From: Bacillota bacterium
Lineage (GTDB): Bacteria; Bacillota; Sulfobacillia; Sulfobacillales; JAIMBI01
Assembly: GCA_021820465.1 (NCBI GenBank)
Contig: JAKADP010000002.1
Location: forward strand, 1 to 64,000
Reading direction: 5' to 3'
DNA length: 64,000 nt
Shown: piece by piece, positions 26,397-33,233 of the stretch
How positions within the stretch are numbered: position 1 is the stretch's first letter
Layout: each line of letters begins with the position of its first letter
Notes under the pieces: model-generated
What the model was told of the DNA's origin: nothing
The model's input: only the letters and a program-made list of their open reading frames with translations
Databases searched by the model: none
Made by a program: the position numbers and the translations under genes

Positions 26397-26630
26397 ATGG
26401 AGAATCACACGCGGAGGGATTCCCCGCCCCGTGCCGGCGCGGCTTCATCCCGCGCACGTGGCGGGGCACGGCCGTCACCCGACCCCAACCGGGCCGAGTG
26501 GCTGGATCCGGCGCACAGCGATCAGGCTTTTGAGGAGTGGCCGGCCGTCGTGGACGACTCGAGCCTGGGGCTCACGCTGACGGAGGCGCAACATCTCAGG
26601 CGGCGGGCGGACCGCCGGCCGAGGCAATGA
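26397..26630 (+). CDS. Small hypothetical protein between hemB and selA
   Basis: A 77-residue reading frame begins at ATG 26397 behind a very good ribosome binding site (GGAGGAGGTG, 9 bases away). Its TGA lies two bases before the TTG start of selA. The first 40 residues are Arg/Pro/Ser-rich and probably disordered; the second half is acidic then basic (EWLDPAHSDQAFEEWPAVVDDSS...). I do not recognise it. Close spacing to selA suggests co-translation. It may be lineage-specific; codon use resembles that of its neighbours. Confidence 0.55.
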   Translation: MENHTRRDSPPRAGAASSRARGGARPSPDPNRAEWLDPAHSDQAFEEWPAVVDDSSLGLTLTEAQHLRRRADRRPRQ

Positions 26631-26631
26631 A

Positions 26632-28050
26632 TTGAGCGACGCCGCCACGCCAACTCCCGGCCGCCCGACGGTGGCGGCCCAGCTCCGGCAGCTGCCGCAG
26701 GTGCACCGGCTGGCGGAGAGTCTGCCCCACGCCATCCCCGGCGTGTACCGGGTGGCTGCGAGCCAGGCGGTGCTGGCTCGAGCGCGGCTGGCGCTGCGCG
26801 AGGCGCCCAACTTGGCCGCGGAGCGGCTGGCCCACCTAGGCGAGGAGGCCGCCGCCTTGGCGGCCCGCATGGCATCGCCGCACCTCGACCGGGTGATCAA
26901 CGGGACGGGAGTGATTCTCCACACCAACCTGGGGCGCGCGCCCCTGGCCGAGGCGGCGCTGGCGCAGGTTGATCGCGTGGCGCGCGGGTATTCGACCCTG
27001 GAGTGGGACCCCGAGACCGGCCGCCGCGGCTCGCGCCTGAGCCATCTGGACGAGGTGCTGCCGGCCCTCACGGGCGCCGAGGCCGCCATGGCTGTCAACA
27101 ACAATGCGGCCGCCGTGCTGCTGGCGCTCTCCACCTTGGCGGCGGGCCGTTCCGTGGTCGTGTCGCGCGGGCAGCTGGTGGAGATTGGCGGCGCGTTTCG
27201 GATTCCCGACGTCATGCGCGTCAGCGGAGCCCGGCTGGTGGAGGTGGGCACCACCAACAAGACTCGCCTCAGCGACTATGCCTCTGCCATCGTGCCGGGT
27301 GAGACGGCGCTCTTGCTGCACGTCCACCCGTCGAATTTCCGGCAAACCGGTTTCGTGGAGAGTGTCGCCCCGGGAGAGCTGGCGGCCTTGGGGCGGGAGG
27401 CGGGGGTGGGCGTTATGGCCGACCTCGGCTCGGGCGTGCTGTTTCCGCTCACCATGGGAGGCACGGACGAGCCGGCTGTGCGCGAGGTGGTGGCCGCTGG
27501 CGTGGACGTGACCACCTTTTCCGGTGATAAGCTTTTGGGGGGGCCCCAGGCTGGCCTGATTGTGGGCCGAGCGGAGCTGGTGGCTGCCATGCGCCGACAC
27601 CCCCTGGCGCGTGCGCTCCGGCTCGACAAGATGACGCTGGCTGCTTTGGAGGTGACGCTGCGGCTGTATCGCGAGGGGCGCCAGAGCGAAATCCCGCTGT
27701 GGCAAATGCTGTCCCAGTCGGCGGACAGGCTGGCCCAGCGGGCCGGACGGCTCAGGCGGCTGGTGGTGCGTCAGCTGGGCGGCATGGCGGGCGTGCATCT
27801 GGCCGTGCGGCGCACCACCGCGCCGGTGGGCGGGGGGGCGCTGCCCGAGGTGATGTCCACGACCGCTGTCCTCGCGGTGCGGTCGGAGTCTTGGCCGGCG
27901 GAGGCGCTGGAGGCGCGGCTCCGTGCGGGCACGCCAGCCATGGCGGTGCGCCTGGCGGAGGACGCCGTGTGGGTGGACTTGCGGACGGTGGCGCCGGCCG
28001 AGGAGCGAGAGGCAGCCGGGTGCATCGCGCGTGCCCTCGCGGCACCGTAG
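26632..28050 (+). CDS. selA: L-seryl-tRNA(Sec) selenium transferase
   Basis: SelA is a PLP enzyme that turns seryl-tRNA(Sec) into selenocysteinyl-tRNA using selenophosphate. The 472-residue protein matches the family: NGTGVILHTNLGRAPLAEAA, YSTLEWDPETGRRGSR, AAMAVNNNAAAVLLAL, RGQLVEIGGAFRIPDVM and the PLP lysine in TTFSGDKLLGGPQAGLIVG. TTG 26632 is the likely start. No selB, selD or tRNA-Sec is visible in this window, so whether the cell uses selenocysteine cannot be judged here. Its position after hemB is where hemL, another PLP enzyme, often stands, but the sequence is clearly SelA. Confidence 0.92.
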   Translation: MSDAATPTPGRPTVAAQLRQLPQVHRLAESLPHAIPGVYRVAASQAVLARARLALREAPNLAAERLAHLGEEAAALAARMASPHLDRVINGTGVILHTNLGRAPLAEAALAQVDRVARGYSTLEWDPETGRRGSRLSHLDEVLPALTGAEAAMAVNNNAAAVLLALSTLAAGRSVVVSRGQLVEIGGAFRIPDVMRVSGARLVEVGTTNKTRLSDYASAIVPGETALLLHVHPSNFRQTGFVESVAPGELAALGREAGVGVMADLGSGVLFPLTMGGTDEPAVREVVAAGVDVTTFSGDKLLGGPQAGLIVGRAELVAAMRRHPLARALRLDKMTLAALEVTLRLYREGRQSEIPLWQMLSQSADRLAQRAGRLRRLVVRQLGGMAGVHLAVRRTTAPVGGGALPEVMSTTAVLAVRSESWPAEALEARLRAGTPAMAVRLAEDAVWVDLRTVAPAEEREAAGCIARALAAP

Positions 28051-28103
28051 CCGGCCGGGCGAGGCATGGGCCAAGCAAAAGAGTGCGAGAAGGGTTGGCA
28101 GCG

Positions 28104-28895
28104 ATGAAAATTGCAGTGTTGGTGAAGCAGGTGCCGGATACGGCCACGCGCATTCAACTGGCGGCGGACGGCTCGGGGATTGAGACGGCAAACATCAAGT
28201 GGGTTTTGAATCCGTACGACGAATTTGCCATCGAAGAAGCGCTGAAGCTGCGTGACCAGCACACCGGCGAGGTGGTGCTGATGTCATTTGGCCCGGCCCG
28301 AGTCGAGGAAGCCATCCGGCAGGGGTTGGCCATGGGCGCGGACCGGGCTGTCTGGATCAGCGACGAAGGGGTCGCGGACGTGGATTACCTGGGCCGGGCC
28401 CAAATCCTGGTCGCGGCCCTCCAGCAGGAATCGGACTGGGACCTGGTGCTGGTGGGCAAGCAGGCGGTGGACGACGACGCGGCCCAGACCGGCCCGCTGG
28501 TGGCGGCGCTCTTGGACTGGCCGCAGGCGATGGTTGTGCTGGGCCTGGCGGTCGACGCCGCGGGGCGCCGGATCACCGCCACCCGCGAGCTCGAGGGCGC
28601 CACCGAAACCGTCGAACTCCCGATGCCGGCGGTGCTGGGAGCTCAGAGGGGCTTGAATGTGCCCCGGTATCCCACCCTGCCCAACATCATGAAGGCCAAG
28701 CGCAAGGAAGTTCGGCACACGCATGCCGCGGAGTTGGGTTTGGACGCGGCCGAGCTCACGGCGGGCCGTCGGGTCCGGGTGGAAGGATATCAGCTGCCCC
28801 CGCCGCGGCCCGAGCCGAAGGTGCTGACCGGCGATCCGGCCGAGGCAGCCGCCACGCTCGTGAAGCTGCTGCACGACGAGGCCCAGATTCTATAA
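28104..28895 (+). CDS. etfB: Electron transfer flavoprotein, beta subunit
   Basis: EtfB binds AMP and, with EtfA, shuttles electrons between acyl-CoA dehydrogenases and a membrane quinone reductase. The 263-residue chain starts MKIAVLVKQVPDTATRI and contains LNPYDEFAIEEALKLRD, ARVEEAIRQGLAMGADRAVWI, DLVLVGKQAVDDDAAQTGPLVAALL and the family C-terminal block LPNIMKAKRKEV. ATG 28104 follows AGAAGGG. It is followed by etfA after 55 bases on the same strand. The likely electron acceptor is the HdrD/GlpC-like membrane protein at about 7.5-9.5 kb, as such genes often sit with etf genes in other bacteria. Confidence 0.94.
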   Translation: MKIAVLVKQVPDTATRIQLAADGSGIETANIKWVLNPYDEFAIEEALKLRDQHTGEVVLMSFGPARVEEAIRQGLAMGADRAVWISDEGVADVDYLGRAQILVAALQQESDWDLVLVGKQAVDDDAAQTGPLVAALLDWPQAMVVLGLAVDAAGRRITATRELEGATETVELPMPAVLGAQRGLNVPRYPTLPNIMKAKRKEVRHTHAAELGLDAAELTAGRRVRVEGYQLPPPRPEPKVLTGDPAEAAATLVKLLHDEAQIL

Positions 28896-28950
28896 CGCGA
28901 GGGCCCGGATCTCCGCCGAAGGGCGTGCCGGCGCAAGAAGGGATGACAGC

Positions 28951-29916
28951 ATGAGCGGCATTTTGGTGGTTTTGGAGCAGCAAGAGGGTCGAGTGCGCCG
29001 TGTGAGCTTGGAGGCGTGCGCCACCGCGGTGCGTCTGGGGCAGGGCGCCGTCTCTGCGCTGGCGTTCGGCCCGGGGGCGGAGGGTTTGGCCGAGGCCGTA
29101 GGCTCTCAGGGCGTGGAGCAACTGCTGGTGCTGTCGGCGTCGCCATTTGACCGATACAGCTCCGATGCCTTTGCCCACGCGGTGGTCCAGGTTGTGCGGC
29201 AGACGGAGCCGTCGCTGGTCCTGTTTGGGGCGACAGCGTTTGGCAAGGACTTGGCGCCGCGTGTGAGCGGGCTCCTCATGGCGGGCCTGGCCAGTGACGT
29301 GACGGCCATCGAGGCCGACGGCGACGACGTCTTGATTACACGACCGGTCTACGCGGGCAAGGCGTTCCAGCGCGTGCGGATCGCGGGCACGCCCAAGCTG
29401 GTGAGCCTGCGCCCGAACGTGCAGCCGGCCGGGGCCGGCGGCGGGGCACCCGCCCGCGTGTCCGTGCCGACGGTGGATGTGCCCGCACCCCGCGCGGTGG
29501 TGACGGGCACCGAACGCAGCGGCGAGCAGCTGGAGCTCACCGAAGCCAGCCGCATCGTGTCGGGCGGCCGCGGCATGAAGGCGCCGGAGAACTTCCGCCT
29601 GCTTGATGAATTGGCGGCCGTGCTGGGCGCGGCCGTCGGGTCCTCGCGGCCTGTGGCGGATGAAGGGTGGGTCCCTCACTCCTACCACGTGGGGCAGACC
29701 GGCAAGGTGGTGAGCCCCGACCTTTACGTGGCCGTCGGGATTTCGGGCGCCATCCAGCACGTGGCCGGCATCTCCAACTCCAAGTGCATTGTGGCCATCA
29801 ACAACGACCCGGACGCCCCAATCTTTAAAGTGGCGAACTACGGGATCGTGGGTGACCTGTTTCAGGTGGTGCCTGCGCTGACGGCTGCTCTGAAGGCGCA
29901 CCTCGACGCCTCCTGA
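28951..29916 (+). CDS. etfA: Electron transfer flavoprotein, alpha subunit
   Basis: EtfA carries the FAD of the electron transfer flavoprotein. The 321-residue protein has the N-terminal alpha/beta domain ([21 protein letters not shown]) and the C-terminal FAD domain with [66 protein letters not shown] and [28 protein letters not shown], all diagnostic. No ferredoxin domain is fused at the N-terminus, so this looks like the standard, non-bifurcating type, though that needs a closer comparison. It forms an operon with etfB. Confidence 0.94.
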   Translation: MSGILVVLEQQEGRVRRVSLEACATAVRLGQGAVSALAFGPGAEGLAEAVGSQGVEQLLVLSASPFDRYSSDAFAHAVVQVVRQTEPSLVLFGATAFGKDLAPRVSGLLMAGLASDVTAIEADGDDVLITRPVYAGKAFQRVRIAGTPKLVSLRPNVQPAGAGGGAPARVSVPTVDVPAPRAVVTGTERSGEQLELTEASRIVSGGRGMKAPENFRLLDELAAVLGAAVGSSRPVADEGWVPHSYHVGQTGKVVSPDLYVAVGISGAIQHVAGISNSKCIVAINNDPDAPIFKVANYGIVGDLFQVVPALTAALKAHLDAS

Positions 29917-29972
29917 CGCTGGCCGAGGCATGCCCCGGCCGGACTGGCCATACGGTCAGGCGGGGGGATTGG

Positions 29973-30953
29973 ATGCGGCGGCCAGTCACAAGCGTGCTGC
30001 TTCTGCTGTTTTTGGTCGCGACGCTATACGTGGCGCGACCCGTCCGGCCGCCGGCCGCCGTGCCCGCTGTCGCACCCGTGCAAAAGGTGCTGGCGGTCCC
30101 CACCGTGGTGGTGGCGGCGCCTCGCGGCACGTACCTGGTGGGCGAGCGCCAGGCGTGGCGGGCGGGCGGGGCCCATGGAGCGGATCTGACGCCCACCGTG
30201 CTGCACTGGATTGACATTCCGGAGCCGTCGGGCGCGGGCGTCTGGCGCCTAGCCGAGCTTGAAAGTGGGCATACCCTGTTTGGACTGGGTGGCCCCGTAT
30301 ACCCGCGGCCCACCCAGCGCGAGACGCTGCTGCTGGATCCGGGCACCCGCCATCTCTATGAGATGGCGGGGGCGGCCGCGCCGCCGCTGGCGGTGGCGCC
30401 CGAGGTGCAGGTTTCCGGGGTGCGCTGGGCGGCCAGCGGCCAGTTTGCCGTCCTAGTGGGCGCGGGACCCGACGGCGTGGGGCTCTACCGATGGTCCCCA
30501 GGCGGGGGGACCACGTGGCTGGGCGCGGCGCCCAGCGTGGCTAAGGTGGCGGCGCTGGCGGATCCGGTCGTCGTGACCCCTGCGGGAGACATTTGGTGGT
30601 TTGGCCATGGGCGCTACCCGCTCCATCTCACCAGGGCCACCGTGAGTGCGAGGGGCACGGTGCTGGGATTTGTGGGCGGGCATGCCGTGTGGTGGGCCGC
30701 GGGCCACTCCGCCGACGTGAAGGTGCCCGGCCTGCCTTCGGCGACGCCGCAATTTGCCCGCAACGGGCGCGCAGCCGCGTACGTGGCGCAGGTGGGCCGC
30801 ACCACCGAGCTCATTGTGGTGTCGGCGCGCGGCGTGGTCGCGTCACGCGTGCTGCCGCGCGGGCACGCACTCGCGACCGGCTGGCTTGGCCGACGCGTGG
30901 CGGTGGCCGTGCTTTCAGGGACCGACGCTGGCACGTATGTCGTATCGCCCTAG
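29973..30953 (+). CDS. Exported protein of unknown function
   Basis: The 326-residue protein begins with a signal peptide or anchor (RRPVTSVLLLLFLVATLYVA) followed by a Pro/Ala/Val-rich linker. The remainder shows repeating short strands separated by Gly and Trp (YRWSPGGGTTWLG, IWWFGHGRYPLHL, AVWWAAGHSADV, AAYVAQVGRTTELIVVSARG), the look of a beta-propeller, but I cannot assign a family. ATG 29973 follows GGGGGGA by 5 bases. It stands between etfA and a tRNA cluster; nothing in the context explains its function. Confidence 0.6.
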   Translation: MRRPVTSVLLLLFLVATLYVARPVRPPAAVPAVAPVQKVLAVPTVVVAAPRGTYLVGERQAWRAGGAHGADLTPTVLHWIDIPEPSGAGVWRLAELESGHTLFGLGGPVYPRPTQRETLLLDPGTRHLYEMAGAAAPPLAVAPEVQVSGVRWAASGQFAVLVGAGPDGVGLYRWSPGGGTTWLGAAPSVAKVAALADPVVVTPAGDIWWFGHGRYPLHLTRATVSARGTVLGFVGGHAVWWAAGHSADVKVPGLPSATPQFARNGRAAAYVAQVGRTTELIVVSARGVVASRVLPRGHALATGWLGRRVAVAVLSGTDAGTYVVSP

Positions 30954-30958
30954 CGGAC

Positions 30959-30996
30959 AAGCGCCGCCCAGCAAAAAATTGCGCGGCGCGGCGCTT
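30959..30996 (+). repeat. Hairpin downstream of the exported protein gene, touching the tRNA promoter
   Basis: AAGCGCCGC (30959-30967) is the reverse complement of GCGGCGCTT (30988-30996) with a 20-base loop that contains six A. The 3' arm ends within the TTGACC -35 box of the tRNA promoter. It may be the terminator of the preceding gene; no U-tract follows. Confidence 0.45.
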
Positions 30997-31023
30997 GACC
31001 GGCCGTGCGTGGGCCGCTATAAT
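30995..31023 (+). promoter_or_regulatory. Strong promoter of the tRNA-Val-Asp-Phe cluster
   Basis: TTGACC at 30995-31000, a 17-base spacer and a perfect TATAAT at 31018-31023. It ends 18 bases before the first tRNA, so transcription would start about 10 bases upstream of it. Confidence 0.9.
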
Positions 31024-31041
31024 TGCCCCCGAGGGCGACCT

Positions 31042-31113
31042 GGGCGAATAGCTCAGCGGTAGAGCACCTGCCTTACAAGCAGGGGGTCACAGGTTCGATC
31101 CCTGTTTCGCCCA
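31042..31113 (+). tRNA. tRNA-Val (anticodon UAC)
   Basis: The acceptor stem GGGCGAA/TTCGCCC, D-arm TAGCTCAGCGGTAGAGC, anticodon stem-loop CCTGC-CTTACAA-GCAGG (TAC) and T-arm GGTTCGATCC are all present. CCA is encoded at 31114-31116. Confidence 0.97.
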
Positions 31114-31125
31114 CCACTTGAACGC

Positions 31126-31200
31126 GGAGGCGTGGTGTAGCTGGCCTAACACACATGCCTGTCACGCATGAGATCACGGGTTCGAATCCCGTCGCCTCCG
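31126..31200 (+). tRNA. tRNA-Asp (anticodon GUC)
   Basis: The acceptor stem is GGAGGCG/CGCCTCC with discriminator G; the anticodon arm is CATGC-CTGTCAC-GCATG (GTC) and the T-loop is GGTTCGAATCC. CCA is encoded at 31201-31203. Confidence 0.97.
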
Positions 31201-31220
31201 CCATTTTTAGAAAAACAAGT

Positions 31221-31293
<73 letters not shown>

Positions 31294-31309
31294 CCACTTA
31301 AATTTGAAG

Positions 31310-31335
31310 CCCTGCAACGCTGGCAGGGTTTTTTT
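31310..31335 (+). terminator. Rho-independent terminator of the tRNA cluster
   Basis: CCCTGC-aacgctg-GCAGGG is followed by seven T, 14 bases after the encoded CCA of tRNA-Phe. Confidence 0.92.
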
Positions 31336-31899
31336 CATGGTCCGCATTCGGTGGTCATTGAGGGATGGCGTCACCAGGAGAGAGAAATCAGCATGGGGCC
31401 GCGGCGCTGCGAAGGCTCAAAGGCCGTACGGAGACCCATTCTCGGGACTGTCGGCAGAATCGGTCGGGGTCACCACGGCGTCACCAGGAGAAAGCGCCGA
31501 GGAGGATGCAGGGCGGTGTGGCCAGGAGTATATAGACACGCGGGTACCGGCAGACGTCGGCATTTACGCCCTGCCATGCGTGCAGGGCTTTGGCTGCCAT
31601 AGACAAACGAGTCTGCCGGCGTCACCACGGCCCTCTGCTTGAGCCTTGGCACAAGGAACGCCAGCTGACCGAGGATTGGGAGCTGCCCTCTTCGAGAAGC
31701 TTGCTCGCTATCTCGCTATATCTAAGCGCTACAAGGTGTATCGGCGCAGGTCCTCACCTGGGACCTCTCGTCAAGTGACTCGCTGAATGTCACATGAGGC
31801 GGGGCGTGGGAGGATGCCCGGACCGGAGCGCCACTGGCCCTCGGACGCCGGCGGGCCTACGGCAAACTCCTCCGGGAAGGGCTGTGGCCGCTCCGGATG
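31336..31899. other. Gene-poor region with short direct repeats
   Basis: No gene is supported over this stretch. GGCGTCACCAGGAGA occurs at 31367 and 31477, and the related CCGGCGTCACCACGG at 31616. A second hairpin like the tRNA terminator (GCCCTG...CAGGGC) occurs around 31568-31588. The base composition is visibly lower in GC than the genes around it. One short frame (about 31664-31776) reads AALFEKLARYLAISKRYKVYRRR, which looks protein-like, but it has no start or ribosome binding site and could be a relic. Confidence 0.4.
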
Positions 31900-31921
31900 G
31901 GTGGACGCGTGGGCGTCCACC
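31900..31921 (-). terminator. Hairpin directly after the lipoprotein gene stop
   Basis: GGTGGACGC-gtgg-GCGTCCACC is a perfect 9-bp stem with a tetraloop, starting two bases beyond the minus-strand stop codon. No U-tract follows. Confidence 0.6.
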
Positions 31922-31922
31922 G

Positions 31923-32732
31923 CTAGGGGTATCTCTTCATGGCCGCGGCCATCGCGAGCGCGTGCGCTGGGTCGTGCGATGAGCTGGTGAAGTACACGGT
32001 GTCGCCGACGGTCCACTGCAGAGAGGTGTGGCGGGTGCCGCCGCTGGCGTCTACCGTCAGCAGGCCCGTGGCGCTGGGCCAGTGGTAGTGGGCCAATAGC
32101 GCCGTGAGCCGGTTGGCGTTGGCGAAGGCAGACGGGCCGGCCACCACCACGTGCCAGCCCGCGTCCCGCCAAGCCACCTCGAGCGGTGCGCTGGCGCCGG
32201 GGGCAATCCACTGTTTGGCCGTGATGCCGCCCAGCAGGGGAGCCGGCAGCGGCTGCCCCGGCGGCGTCTGATATGACGTGGCCTGTTCGACAGCCGTGGC
32301 GGAGCCATAGTGCGTGGCGCCGAACGCCTCTGCCATGTTCGCGAGGGATCCGCAGGGCCCCACGCCCACCTTCGCGCTGTTGACCGGCTCGGGCTTTGGG
32401 CATTCATAGAAGGCGACGGCATACGTGTCGGCCGTGATAGACACCGTGGCGCTGTTGCCGCGCGGCACGACGGTGGGGGCAATCAGCACGCCGGTAAACG
32501 TCATGGGAGCGGCCGTAATGCCCTGGCTCAGCAAGCGGGGCCATGCGCCACTGCCCGTGACCGCGTGGTGAGTGACCGTGACCGCCCCCGCGCGGCTGGC
32601 GGTGGACGCACTCTGCGGCGCACGTGGAGCGGGCGGATGGGCGTGGGAGGCCGAAAGGGTTCCTCCGCAGGCCGCCGCGACGACGGCGACTATCGCAAGG
32701 GCGGTGGGCCAGAGGCGCGACACCATGTTCAT
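31923..32732 (-). CDS. Predicted lipoprotein, function unknown
   Basis: The 269-residue protein starts at ATG 32732 (GGAGGAAG five bases upstream). Its signal sequence ends in AAACGG, a lipobox-like AAAC, so it is probably lipid-anchored. A Ser/Ala/Pro linker precedes a domain of about 210 residues with four parts worth noting: PTVVPRGNSATVSITADTYAVAFYECPKPEP, GPCGSLANMAEAFGATHYGS, LEVAWRDAGWHVVVAG and a C-terminal VGDTVYFTSSSHDPAHALAMAAAM. The two conserved Cys could form a disulfide. I do not recognise the family. A hairpin terminator follows immediately. Confidence 0.65.
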   Translation of the reverse strand: MNMVSRLWPTALAIVAVVAAACGGTLSASHAHPPAPRAPQSASTASRAGAVTVTHHAVTGSGAWPRLLSQGITAAPMTFTGVLIAPTVVPRGNSATVSITADTYAVAFYECPKPEPVNSAKVGVGPCGSLANMAEAFGATHYGSATAVEQATSYQTPPGQPLPAPLLGGITAKQWIAPGASAPLEVAWRDAGWHVVVAGPSAFANANRLTALLAHYHWPSATGLLTVDASGGTRHTSLQWTVGDTVYFTSSSHDPAHALAMAAAMKRYP

Positions 32733-33186
32733 AGGGGCTTCCTCCACATCGCGGGCTCAAGCCACAGCGCGACGCTCATTCACTGAAGGTAACGCAGTAT
32801 ACGGCGAAATCGTTTCGCATCCCGGCAAAATATTTCTCGCAGGGCTGCGATGATCCCCCCCTAGGCAGTGGTGGCCCTGTCCGGGGCGCCCTCTGACCCC
32901 GTCCTAAGACATCGGGTCTGTGATGGCCGTCGCCGCTTAGGCAAGTTGGCCGAATGTGACGTGGTGGTGCTGGGACTCCTCAGCGAGCCGAGCGCGGGCA
33001 AACACCGGGCCCCTCCCGCGCTCCGCGCCAAGCCGGGGAACCGGGTCGGGCCGCCGCCGGAGCTTCCTGGAGGTCCAGGTATGCTTTCGCACCCCATCGC
33101 GGGACGGTGGCCAGCCGATCGTGACCGGCGGGGTCGGCTGCCGCGCCTCACCCTCCCGCCGCAGATGACCCGGCAGGCGCCACTAA
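32733..33186. other. Gap between lipoprotein and metY genes
   Basis: About 450 bases with no supported gene. Its minus strand must carry the lipoprotein promoter; a TATACT box and an adjoining palindrome near 32800 are listed separately. The rest is GC-rich without obvious repeats; a long plus-strand ORF starting here (32868) is an antisense shadow of metY. Confidence 0.45.
32796..32818 (-). promoter_or_regulatory. Candidate -10 box with adjoining palindrome before the lipoprotein gene
   Basis: On the minus strand TATACT (32801-32796) is preceded directly by the inverted repeat GCGAAA-CGA-TTTCGC (32818-32804), which would fill the promoter spacer. The -35 box is not clear, so this is a weak call. 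Confidence 0.35.
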
Positions 33187-33218
33187 GCCGGCCCTCCCTT
33201 GGGGCGGGGAGGGCCGGC
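33187..33218 (-). terminator. Hairpin after the metY fusion gene
   Basis: GCCGGCCCTCCC pairs perfectly with GGGAGGGCCGGC (12 bp, 8-base loop). It begins 16 bases after the minus-strand stop. No U-tract is present. Confidence 0.65.
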
Positions 33219-33233
33219 CGGATGCGGAGAGGG

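Noticed and set aside
26632-28050. Reading the gene after hemB as hemL (glutamate semialdehyde aminotransferase)
   Set aside because: Position suggests hemL, but the motifs (NNNAAAVLL, RGQLVEIGGAFRIPDVM, SGDKLLGGPQAG) are those of SelA.
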